DNA from: Actinomycetales bacterium
GTDB lineage: Bacteria > Actinomycetota > Actinomycetes > Actinomycetales > Actinomycetaceae
Assembly: GCA_015655375.1 (NCBI GenBank)
Contig: JAATFD010000043.1
Coordinates: 1-64,000 of the forward strand
Reading direction: 5' to 3'
DNA length: 64,000 bases
In this document: one piece after another, positions 21,565 through 28,838 of the stretch
How positions within the stretch are numbered: the first letter of the stretch is position 1
How the letters are laid out: every line of letters begins with the position of its first letter
The notes under the pieces: model-generated
What the model was told of the DNA's origin: nothing
The model's database searches: none
The model's input: the letters and a program-made list of their open reading frames with translations, nothing else
Made by a program: the position numbers and the translations under genes

Positions 21565-22317
21565 ATGGCAACGCTCGCCTGCGGCATCGACATCGGCGGC
21601 TCCGGCGTCAAGGGGGCTCGAGTCGATCTCGACACGGGTGAAGTCATCGGTGAGCGAGTGCGTATCGAGACGCCGAAGCCGGCCACACCCGATGCCGTGG
21701 CGGACGCCTGCCGCCAAGTCCTCGAGGCCCTGGAGGTCGGCCCCGATGTCCCCGTCGGCAGTGCGTTTCCCGCGCCGATCGTCCATGGCGTCGTGCCCTT
21801 CATGGCGAATCTCGACCAGTCCTGGGTCGGGGTCGATGTCACCGAGCTGATGCTGCGTCACCTGGGGCGTCCGGTCACCCCGCTCAACGACGCGGATGCG
21901 GCCGGGCTGGCCGAGGTCGCGTTCGGCGCGGCGAAGGGTGTAGAGGGCACGGTCATCGTGACGACGCTTGGCACGGGCATCGGCACGGCCGTCATCGTCG
22001 ACGGCGCATTGGTCCCGAACACGGAGCTCGGTCACATCGAGATCGATGGGCACGACGCGGAGACCCAGACCTCCGCCGGACAGAAGACTCTGCAGAACCT
22101 GTCCTGGAAGACGTGGGCAGGACGTCTTCAGAAGTACTACTCGCACCTCGAGAGACTGATGTGGCCGGACTTGTTCGTCGTGGGTGGCGGCGTCTCGAAG
22201 AACCACGCAGAGTTCCTCCCACTGCTGGAGCTGCGAACTCCCATCGTCCCGGCGCAGTTGCTCAACACCGCAGGCATCGTCGGCGCTGCATACCAGGCGG
22301 CCCGCGTCGCCGCCTGA
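21565..22317 (+). CDS. ppgK: Polyphosphate/ATP-dependent glucokinase
   Basis: ROK-family sugar kinase that phosphorylates glucose, in this actinobacterial clade typically with inorganic polyphosphate as well as ATP. 250 residues. The N-terminal CGIDIGGSGVKGA phosphate loop, LNDADAAGLAE (catalytic Asp), LGTGIGTA, and the clade-typical LSWKTWAGRLQKYYSHLE segment are present. ATG 21565 follows a clear GGGAGGAACC. The stop lies six bases from the 3' end of the convergent RNase P RNA gene. Confidence 0.95.
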   Translation: MATLACGIDIGGSGVKGARVDLDTGEVIGERVRIETPKPATPDAVADACRQVLEALEVGPDVPVGSAFPAPIVHGVVPFMANLDQSWVGVDVTELMLRHLGRPVTPLNDADAAGLAEVAFGAAKGVEGTVIVTTLGTGIGTAVIVDGALVPNTELGHIEIDGHDAETQTSAGQKTLQNLSWKTWAGRLQKYYSHLERLMWPDLFVVGGGVSKNHAEFLPLLELRTPIVPAQLLNTAGIVGAAYQAARVAA

Positions 22318-22323
22318 ATGGTG

Positions 22324-22707
<384 letters not shown>

Positions 22708-22819
22708 CGGGTCAGTGTACTCCGGGGCGCCCCCCGCGCCGGACCACCTCCCGCCGGATCCACGTCCGTGGCGGGTCGACCTCGGCAGTCGGTCCATCCG
22801 AATGGCCTAGCCTGTCCGG

Positions 22820-23632
22820 GTGATGATCTGGCTCCCGCCCTCGGAAGGAAAGACGGCTCCCACCTCCGGGCCCCTCCTCGACCTCAATCGACTGGTGCAT
22901 CCCGAGCTTCTCGGGACCCGGCGTCGGATCGTCCGCGAGCTGTCCGCGTTCTCTGCCGACCCGGATGCCGCCCGGGTGCTCGGCCTGGGACCGGAGAACC
23001 GCGCGAACCTGACCACGAACCTTGCACTCGACACCTCACCGTGTGCTGCGTCTCGGCGGGTCTTCACCGGAGTCCTCTTCGAGGCCGCCGATCTTGAGGG
23101 GCTGACTGCCAGGGAATCGATGCTCGCCCGGGAACACGTGAGGATCTTCTCAGGCCTGTTCGGCGTCCTCGGAATCGAGGACCCGATCCCCGATCATCGT
23201 CTGCCCATGGGGGCAAGACTTCCCGGGATCGGCTCACTCGCCCCGTTCTGGCGCTCTCAGCTGTCCCCCGCCCTCGAGAACGACACCGGCGACGATGTCG
23301 TCATCGATCTCCGTTCCGGCAGCTACCGGTCGGCCTGCCCGGCGCCCTGGGCCTCACTGCTTCGCGTCAGAGTCGTGCGCGAAGCAGCAGGCCGACGCAT
23401 GACGATCTCCCACGACGCGAAGCACTGGCGCGGCCTCGTCTGCGCTCGTCTACTGCGCCGCGGTTCGCTCGCCGGCGACACCGAGGATGCGCTCAGTACT
23501 CTCGAGCAGATGGTCGGCGCCCTTGAGGTCCATGACGCCCGAGGCGTCGCTCACCATCTTCGCGCTCTGGAGGTGACAGATGCGGGCACAAGGAGTCCTC
23601 GTGCCCACGATGTTGTCCTTGTGACGGACTGA
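22820..23632 (+). CDS. yaaA: YaaA (DUF328) family peroxide-stress protein
   Basis: 270 residues. The N-terminal LPPSEGKT, central LPMGARLPG and later IDLRSGSY blocks define the YaaA/DUF328 family, members of which bind DNA and limit free iron during peroxide stress in E. coli. GTG 22820 (or the next codon, ATG 22823) is used because a TAGCCT -10 box at 22808-22813 ends six bases upstream, indicating a leaderless mRNA. Divergent from rnpB. Confidence 0.88.
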   Translation: MMIWLPPSEGKTAPTSGPLLDLNRLVHPELLGTRRRIVRELSAFSADPDAARVLGLGPENRANLTTNLALDTSPCAASRRVFTGVLFEAADLEGLTARESMLAREHVRIFSGLFGVLGIEDPIPDHRLPMGARLPGIGSLAPFWRSQLSPALENDTGDDVVIDLRSGSYRSACPAPWASLLRVRVVREAAGRRMTISHDAKHWRGLVCARLLRRGSLAGDTEDALSTLEQMVGALEVHDARGVAHHLRALEVTDAGTRSPRAHDVVLVTD

Positions 23633-23688
23633 CCGGGGCCCTGCGGATCCTTCGCCGGGATTGCCGGGGTCGCTAGGACTCCGTGACC

Positions 23689-24426
23689 TCAGGACTTCGC
23701 CGAGGTCCTCACGACGATCTGGCCCATGTCCTCGGTCCAGTAGAGCTGGTCAGCCGGCGTGCGCCGGATCGCGTCAAGCTCCATCGGCGACAGATCGGTC
23801 CCGGCACCGATGGGGACGCCATCCCTGACCTCGACGACCGCGAGGGCGCCATTGGACCGCCGCGACCGCTCGTACTCGGCAAGCACCTCACCGGGAATGC
23901 GAGCAGCAAGTGCCTCCCGCTCAGAGAGGACGTCCCGCAGTTCCTCATCGACCCCGGAGATCTCCTGAGCGAAGGCGGCCTTGGTCGACTCGGCATCGCG
24001 GATGATCGCCGCTTCTTCCTCGCGCATCGCGCGGGCCGCGCCCTCGGCAGCCTCCAGACGTTCCTCGGTCTCCAGCTCCGCGTCCTCGAGATCGGAGAGA
24101 CGCTGATCCATGCGCGCGATCTCATGCTCCATCGAGCTCATGTCCCGCAGCGGGACCTCATTGCGCTCCAGACGTCCCTGCTGCAGGCTCCGACGGGTTC
24201 GGACCTTCTCAGCGTCGTCGTCGAAACGTGTGACCTCACGTCGAATGTCGGAAATCACCGCGTCCTGGGTGATCGCGGCACGATGCAGGTCCTGAGCACG
24301 AGCGGTGAGTTCAGACAGCGTGGCGTGAGCGGGGTGTGAATCCCGGACGTGACGGAGCTTCGACTCACGCTGGTCGAGTGTGAGCAGCTCAATGAGCAGA
24401 AGCTGGTCCTCGTGCGGGGCTTTCAC
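23689..24426 (-). CDS. Coiled-coil protein of the C4 zinc-ribbon (DUF164-like) family, cysteine-free
   Basis: 245 residues. Residues about 10-180 form a long charged coiled coil. The C-terminal part (about 190-245) aligns by eye with the zinc-ribbon domain of the actinobacterial zinc-ribbon (C4-type) coiled-coil family: a YERSRRSNGALAVVEV opening and a final QIVVRT strand. All the CxxC cysteines are absent; the protein has no cysteine at all. Function of the family is unresolved. The start is GTG 24426, which overlaps a SatD-type half operator (24425-24432), so its expression may be tied to that regulator. Confidence 0.75.
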   Translation of the reverse strand: MKAPHEDQLLLIELLTLDQRESKLRHVRDSHPAHATLSELTARAQDLHRAAITQDAVISDIRREVTRFDDDAEKVRTRRSLQQGRLERNEVPLRDMSSMEHEIARMDQRLSDLEDAELETEERLEAAEGAARAMREEEAAIIRDAESTKAAFAQEISGVDEELRDVLSEREALAARIPGEVLAEYERSRRSNGALAVVEVRDGVPIGAGTDLSPMELDAIRRTPADQLYWTEDMGQIVVRTSAKS

Positions 24427-24447
24427 CGATATCCTCCAAAGGTCGGC
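24425..24447. promoter_or_regulatory. Degenerate third copy of the ACCGATAT operator
   Basis: ACCGATAT at 24425-24432 is identical to one arm of the strong operator at 24633-24655. After the same seven-base gap, the second arm (24440-24447, AGGTCGGC) matches the expected ATATCGGT at only five of eight positions. It overlaps the start codon of the leftward coiled-coil gene. Confidence 0.35.
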
Positions 24448-24555
24448 CGATGGCGGGTCCTCGGCGTCCTCACCATCGTAGAGACTTCCGCGTCCCGCAT
24501 GGTCACCACCCGAGCGTCATCGAGACCGGAATGGGGATCCGGATTCCTCATCTTC

Positions 24556-24578
24556 GCCGATATCTGGTCGCTATCGGT
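24556..24578. promoter_or_regulatory. SatD-region operator 2
   Basis: GCCGATAT, seven bases, CTATCGGT: an inverted repeat with the same arm sequence and the same spacing as the perfect copy 77 bases downstream. Two copies with equal geometry in one intergenic region indicate a protein-binding site rather than chance. Confidence 0.6.
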
Positions 24579-24632
24579 CTTTCCCTGGGATCAACGATCC
24601 AGTATTCCCGTTCTTCAGGTATCCATGTTTTT

Positions 24633-24663
24633 ACCGATATTTGAGAGATATCGGTGTTATCCT
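24633..24663 (+). promoter_or_regulatory. SatD-region operator 1 and leaderless promoter
   Basis: Perfect inverted repeat ACCGATAT (24633-24640), seven bases, ATATCGGT (24648-24655). It is followed at once by a TATCCT -10 hexamer at 24658-24663 that ends six bases before the GTG start at 24670. The operator covers the -35/spacer region, so its ligand would block or redirect RNA polymerase. The adjacent HTH-bearing SatD-like protein is the natural candidate for autoregulation. Confidence 0.65.
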
Positions 24664-24669
24664 GGAGTC

Positions 24670-25326
24670 GTGCCGATCCGTTACGCCCTCATCGCCGACA
24701 TCGTCGGCTCGCGCACTCTCACAGGTCGCGACCAGGCCCAAACGCGCCTGAACGAGGTCTTCACACAGGCCGAACGCGACCTCGACCTCGTCCATCCCGT
24801 CTGGGCCACCGTCGGCGACGAGTTCCAGGCCGTCGCCCGCTCGCTCGGCAATCTGATCGTCCTCACCACGCGCATCCATCTACTGGTGGCCTCTCCGCTC
24901 GATCTGCGTTTCGGCTTGGGGGCCGGGACCGTCGTCGACGTCTCCGAGGCAAACGGCACGACACCCGGAATCCAAGACGGCTCCGCCTGGTGGGCGGCCC
25001 GCGAGGCCATCGAACAGGTACACGCTCTCGAAGATTCTGGGCACCAGTATGCACGCTCCCGTTACTCCGTCTCCGAGGACGCCTCGCGCAGTTCACCCGA
25101 ACCCCCCGCAGTGAATTCGTTCCTCCTGCTCCGCGATCACATCACCCGACGGATGAAGGATCGCGAGCGACGCATCACGGCCTCTGTCCTGCTCGGAGAC
25201 ACCCAGACAGAGATCGCCCGGGCCGAGCGCATGAGCCAGTCCTCCGTCTCCGAGGCGCTTCATCGCTCCGGCGGCGCGGCTCTGACCGAGGCGTTGTCAC
25301 AGTGGACGCAGGAGGCTCCTCGATGA
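24670..25326 (+). CDS. SatD-family putative DNA-binding regulator
   Basis: 218 residues, SatD-like. The N-terminal part has ALIADIVGSR (Asp10) and VGDEFQ (Asp50), reminiscent of the metal-binding core of class III nucleotide cyclase/GGDEF folds. The C-terminal part (about residues 165-205, RRITASVLLGDTQTEIA then MSQSSVSEAL) is a sigma-region-4-like helix-turn-helix. The true ligand and any catalysis are unknown. GTG 24670 is chosen from the leaderless promoter geometry. The gene is coupled by a four-base overlap to a membrane protein and is preceded by ACCGATAT-N7-ATATCGGT repeats. Confidence 0.7.
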   Translation: MPIRYALIADIVGSRTLTGRDQAQTRLNEVFTQAERDLDLVHPVWATVGDEFQAVARSLGNLIVLTTRIHLLVASPLDLRFGLGAGTVVDVSEANGTTPGIQDGSAWWAAREAIEQVHALEDSGHQYARSRYSVSEDASRSSPEPPAVNSFLLLRDHITRRMKDRERRITASVLLGDTQTEIARAERMSQSSVSEALHRSGGAALTEALSQWTQEAPR

Positions 25327-26024
25327 CTGCCGCACTCTTCCTCCTGATCTGCGGCCTCGACACGTCACTAGTCCGCCGGCTCACTCCGGCAACGACCCCG
25401 AAGCGGCGGATCCCGGCGATCCTCAGCGCCATCGCACTCAGCGTCAGCCTCGGCGTGCTGGCGGTCCTCGGTCTCGGGACAACCCCGGTCGGAACCACGA
25501 TCGTCGCGGCATGTGCTCTCATCTGGTGCTGCGTCCCCGGTCGGCCCACCGCATCTGCCGCGATCCTGATCGCTCTGACGACCTTGTTCCTCCTGGTCGA
25601 CATTGCCGCCGCATCACCGCAAGCGCCGCTGGTCCGGTGGTACGCCACCACGCATTCCCCGCTCACCGATTCCTCCAGCGTGAGTGCCCTGATCGCCGGC
25701 CTCGGTCTCCTCCCGCTCATCGGTCCCGCATCGAACGACGTCGTCACGGACGCCCTCATGTGGGCGGGGCGTCGTCCACACCGACCGGGTGGTCTGCGTG
25801 GAGGCCGCGTGATCGGGCCCTTGGAGCGGCTGCTCATCATCGCGTTGTGCTTGACGGGCGCCTACGGGGCTCTCGCTGCACTCGTCGCAGCCAAGGGCGT
25901 CGTCCGGTTCCCCGAGATCTCCCGGGACCACGAGGGTGTGAAGGCCGAAGAATTCCTCATCGGAAGCCTTGCGAGTTGGTCACTGGCCGGCGCCGCGGCA
26001 CTCGCCGTCACGCTGTGCCGCTGA
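25323..26024 (+). CDS. Membrane protein coupled to the SatD-like gene
   Basis: 233 residues with about six hydrophobic segments (residues about 5-20, 30-50, 60-75, 80-95, 120-140, 165-190, and one near the C-terminus). I do not recognise a named family with certainty. The conserved-looking C-terminal block GPLERLLIIALCLTGAY ... ALVAAKGVVRFPEIS suggests the membrane partners that often accompany SatD in actinobacteria. The ATG lies within the stop region of the SatD-like gene (four-base overlap), so the two are translationally coupled and probably act together at the membrane. Confidence 0.65.
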   Translation: MTAALFLLICGLDTSLVRRLTPATTPKRRIPAILSAIALSVSLGVLAVLGLGTTPVGTTIVAACALIWCCVPGRPTASAAILIALTTLFLLVDIAAASPQAPLVRWYATTHSPLTDSSSVSALIAGLGLLPLIGPASNDVVTDALMWAGRRPHRPGGLRGGRVIGPLERLLIIALCLTGAYGALAALVAAKGVVRFPEISRDHEGVKAEEFLIGSLASWSLAGAAALAVTLCR

Positions 26025-26100
26025 AACTCCGACGGCTCCGATTCCGCGGTACCCCTGGGGCGTCGAGGTCGTATGATCCTCCTCCCGGTAGCGTTGGTCC

Positions 26101-27186
26101 ATGAGCAATTCGTCAAATCCCGTCCGCCCCTTATGGATCGGCACTTTTCCCGTGGCAGGCATCGGTACCCCGTCCGGCAGGGGGGAGGGCATCTGGCGCA
26201 CAGACCTTGACCTCGTCACCGGCGAGCTCTCCCCCGCCGAGCAGGTCTGCGAGGCGCCCGCTCCCTCCTTCCTCGTCCTCGATCGCGCCCACGGGCTCCT
26301 CCACGCGACGGCCGAGGCCGATCCCGAGGGTTCGGTGACCTCCTGGCAGATTCACGATCGAGCCCTCGAGCCGCGCGGCGCCATCAGCTCCGGCGGATCC
26401 TCACCGACGCACCTCAGCGCCCTCCCCGGGCTTCTCCTCGTCAGCAATTACGGAGATGGAACCGTCGGCGCCCTCGTCCTCGACGAGGCGGGTCTTCCCC
26501 GCGAGCTGATTCGACTCCCTCACAGCGGATCCGGCCCCGTCGCCGATCGGCAGGAGGGATCCCACGCCCACTCGACCCTGCCCACACCGGCCGGTCGCGT
26601 CGCGCTTGCCTGTGATCTGGGGACCGACGAACTGCGACGGCTCCCCCTCGGAGGGCGGGATGCCTCACAGGTCCGCGAGGACGGCGTCGCCTTCCGCTTC
26701 ACTCCCGGTTCCGGACCACGCCACGCCGTCTTTAGACGAGGAAGCGCCCTCGTCGACGTCGTCACCGAGCTCAGCGCCGAACTCGTCACCCTCGCGTGGG
26801 ACGGTCGTGACGCCGAACAGGTGTCCGTGGTCCCAGCCGGTCCCCCACACGACACGGACGACCAGCCTTCGCACCTGGCTCCCTCCGCGGATGGACGCCT
26901 GCTCTATGTGGCCCACCGGGGAGCCGGCACCCTCGCGGTTGCCGAGCTTCCGACAGCGGACGCTTCCGACCCCACTCCTGTCCTGCTGGGAGAAACACCC
27001 GTCGGGTCGACCTGGCCCCGCCATTTCGCCGTCGTCCGCGGAGCGAACGCCCGCGAATTCATCGTCGTCGCAGGAGAGCGGGCGGGCCGGATCCACGTCC
27101 TTGTCCGCGACCCGGGCGAGCGGCTTCCCCGGCCCTGTGGAACCGGTGGCGTCGTCCCCTCACCCGCCTTCATCCTGGCCGGATGA
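26101..27186 (+). CDS. Lactonase family protein (6-phosphogluconolactonase type)
   Basis: 361 residues, seven-bladed beta-propeller of the lactonase/Pgl (YbhE) family, which hydrolyses 6-phosphogluconolactone in some members. Seen: LWIGTFP start, SYGDGTV-like NYGDGTVGAL, HAHSTLPTP, GSGPRHAVF and YVAHRG blade motifs. TAGCGT at 26089-26094 ends six bases before ATG 26101, so the mRNA is probably leaderless. It could supply gluconate-6-phosphate alongside the gluconate genes at 38.8-41.8 kb, but no linkage is shown. Confidence 0.85.
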   Translation: MSNSSNPVRPLWIGTFPVAGIGTPSGRGEGIWRTDLDLVTGELSPAEQVCEAPAPSFLVLDRAHGLLHATAEADPEGSVTSWQIHDRALEPRGAISSGGSSPTHLSALPGLLLVSNYGDGTVGALVLDEAGLPRELIRLPHSGSGPVADRQEGSHAHSTLPTPAGRVALACDLGTDELRRLPLGGRDASQVREDGVAFRFTPGSGPRHAVFRRGSALVDVVTELSAELVTLAWDGRDAEQVSVVPAGPPHDTDDQPSHLAPSADGRLLYVAHRGAGTLAVAELPTADASDPTPVLLGETPVGSTWPRHFAVVRGANAREFIVVAGERAGRIHVLVRDPGERLPRPCGTGGVVPSPAFILAG

Positions 27187-27340
27187 GAATCATCACACCG
27201 ACCCCCGATGAGGCGCACGGTCACGCCCCTCGTCCCACGGTCTCATCTAGGACGTTCGGCCCATTTCTAGATTTCACGCGTAGCCTGTTCTTGGAATTTG
27301 AAAACATCGGCATGTCCAAAATCTGAGGGATTGAAGAACA

Positions 27341-28684
27341 ATGGCCCCACACCGCGTCGTCATCATCGGATCCGGCTTCGGAGGGCTGTTCGCCGCACAA
27401 TCGCTGGCACGCAGCGATGTCGAGATCACCCTGATTGCACGGACGAGCCACCACCTCTTCCAGCCGCTGCTCTACCAGGTCGCGACGGGCATCCTCTCCG
27501 AGGGCGAGATCGCCCCGACGACACGCGAGATCCTGCGCGGGCAAAGCAACATCCACGTCCTGCAGGGACTGGTCGAGGACATCGACACGGACCAACGCCT
27601 CGTCAAGTGGCGCAATCACAACGATGCCCATGAGACTCCCTACGACACCGTCATCGTCGCCGCAGGAGCCGGACAGTCCTATTTCGGCAACGACCAGTTC
27701 TCCACCTTCGCGCCCGGCATGAAGACCGTCGACGATGCCCTGGAACTGAGGGCCCGTATCTTCGGTGCCTTCGAGCAGGCCGAGATCGAGACCGATCCCC
27801 AGCGCACTGCCGAGCTGTTGACCTTCGTCGTGGTCGGCGGGGGGCCGACCGGAGTCGAGATGGCCGGTCAGATCCGGGAACTCGCCTCGCACACACTGCG
27901 CGGCGAGTTCCGGACCTTCGATCCTTCCTCTGCCAGAGTGATTCTGGTCGACGGCGCCGAACACCCACTGACAGCCTTCGGTCAGAAGCTCGGTGAGACC
28001 ACCCGCGCGGCACTGACAAAGCTCGGCGTCGAGGTCCGCTCGACGTCCGTCGTCACCGACGTCGACGAGTGCTCCGTCACCGTGAGTACCCCCGAGGGCA
28101 ACACCGAGCGAATCCCCTGCGTCTGCAAGGTCTGGGCAGCCGGGGTCTCCGGTTCACCGCTCGGCAAGGTCATCACCGACCACACGGGAACCGAACTCGA
28201 CCGCTCCGGCCGCGTCGTCGTGGATCTCGACCTGACGGTGCCGGGCCATCCGGAGATCTTCGTCATCGGCGACCTCATGTCAGTTCCCGATGTCCCGGGA
28301 GTCGCCCAGGGCGCCATCCAATCGGCACGCTTCGTGTCCGCGATCATTGATGCCCGGGTCAAGGGCACCACTCCCAAGCGCACAGAGTTCACTTACCACG
28401 ACAAGGGCTCCATGGCGACCATCGCCCGTTTCAAGGCCGTCGTCAGCATCGGCGAGAAATTCAAGCTGACCGGTTTTCCGGCCTGGATCGCCTGGTGTTT
28501 CCTGCATTTGATCTACATCGTGGGGTTCAAGGCCCGGATAGGCACGCTCGTCCATTGGTTCATCAGCTTCTTGTCCAACGCTCGTTCCGAGCAGACGAAC
28601 ACGAACCAGCAGATGGTCGGGCGCCTGGCTCTCGAGAAACTCGGTGCCGGCTCCTCCGGCCGTCTGGTCGCCGGCGAGGAGTGA
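27341..28684 (+). CDS. ndh: Type II NADH dehydrogenase (NAD(P)/FAD-dependent oxidoreductase)
   Basis: 447 residues. Non-proton-pumping NADH:quinone reductase on the inner membrane face. The N-terminal VIIGSGFGGLFAAQSL (FAD) and VVVGGGPTGVEMAGQI (NADH, about residue 165) dinucleotide folds, FVIGDL for the FAD, and the C-terminal amphipathic region with AWCFLHLIYIVGFKARI, which anchors NDH-2 to the membrane, are all visible. GAAGA precedes ATG 27341. No complex I genes occur in the window. Confidence 0.92.
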   Translation: MAPHRVVIIGSGFGGLFAAQSLARSDVEITLIARTSHHLFQPLLYQVATGILSEGEIAPTTREILRGQSNIHVLQGLVEDIDTDQRLVKWRNHNDAHETPYDTVIVAAGAGQSYFGNDQFSTFAPGMKTVDDALELRARIFGAFEQAEIETDPQRTAELLTFVVVGGGPTGVEMAGQIRELASHTLRGEFRTFDPSSARVILVDGAEHPLTAFGQKLGETTRAALTKLGVEVRSTSVVTDVDECSVTVSTPEGNTERIPCVCKVWAAGVSGSPLGKVITDHTGTELDRSGRVVVDLDLTVPGHPEIFVIGDLMSVPDVPGVAQGAIQSARFVSAIIDARVKGTTPKRTEFTYHDKGSMATIARFKAVVSIGEKFKLTGFPAWIAWCFLHLIYIVGFKARIGTLVHWFISFLSNARSEQTNTNQQMVGRLALEKLGAGSSGRLVAGEE

Positions 28685-28742
28685 GCGGATCCGCGTCGCA
28701 CACCCGACAGCCCCGAAGTGGCATCCCCTGCTGCCGGGCTGT

Positions 28743-28748
28743 TACAGT
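28743..28748 (+). promoter_or_regulatory. -10 box driving the ABC-F transcript
   Basis: TACAGT ends exactly seven bases before an ATG at 28756. This is the same geometry as the other leaderless promoters here, so the predicted transcript begins at that ATG, 83 bases before the ABC-F start codon. It follows a possible hairpin (28707-28713 with 28736-28742) after ndh. Confidence 0.5.
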
Positions 28749-28755
28749 CTCAAAC

Positions 28756-28767
28756 ATGCGTCTCTGA
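28756..28767 (+). CDS. Three-codon leader ORF (Met-Arg-Leu-stop) before the ABC-F gene
   Basis: ATG CGT CTC TGA begins at the predicted transcription start. It is far too short to encode a functional protein and would act through ribosome position or stalling. Met-Arg-Leu is the start of the MRLR segment known from macrolide-arrested Erm leader peptides. Here a stop codon occupies the position after Leu. Its role in control of the downstream gene is inferred. Confidence 0.4.
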   Translation: MRL

Positions 28768-28776
28768 GTCGATTCC

Positions 28777-28814
28777 CTCCCAATCCGCGCGGCAGCGCTC
28801 TGCCCCGGTGGGAG
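28777..28814 (+). promoter_or_regulatory. Nested stem-loop between the leader ORF and the ABC-F gene
   Basis: CTCCCA (28777-28782) pairs with TGGGAG (28809-28814), enclosing GGCAG (28791-28795) pairing with CTGCC (28800-28804) around a four-base loop. It begins ten bases after the leader stop and ends 24 bases before the ABC-F start. A ribosome halted on the leader could change its folding. Attenuator function is inferred. Confidence 0.4.
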
Positions 28815-28838
28815 CCACCTCGATGTCGAAGGCCACTC

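Noticed and set aside
27312-27326. Mini-ORF Met-Ser-Lys-Ile-stop before ndh
   Set aside because: It has no ribosome binding site and no -10 at leaderless distance, unlike the ABC-F leader, so chance is the better explanation.
28707-28742. Hairpin ACAGCCC/GGGCTGT after ndh as a terminator
   Set aside because: The stem is only seven pairs with a 22-base loop and no U-tract. It is mentioned in the promoter entry but not supported as a separate terminator.
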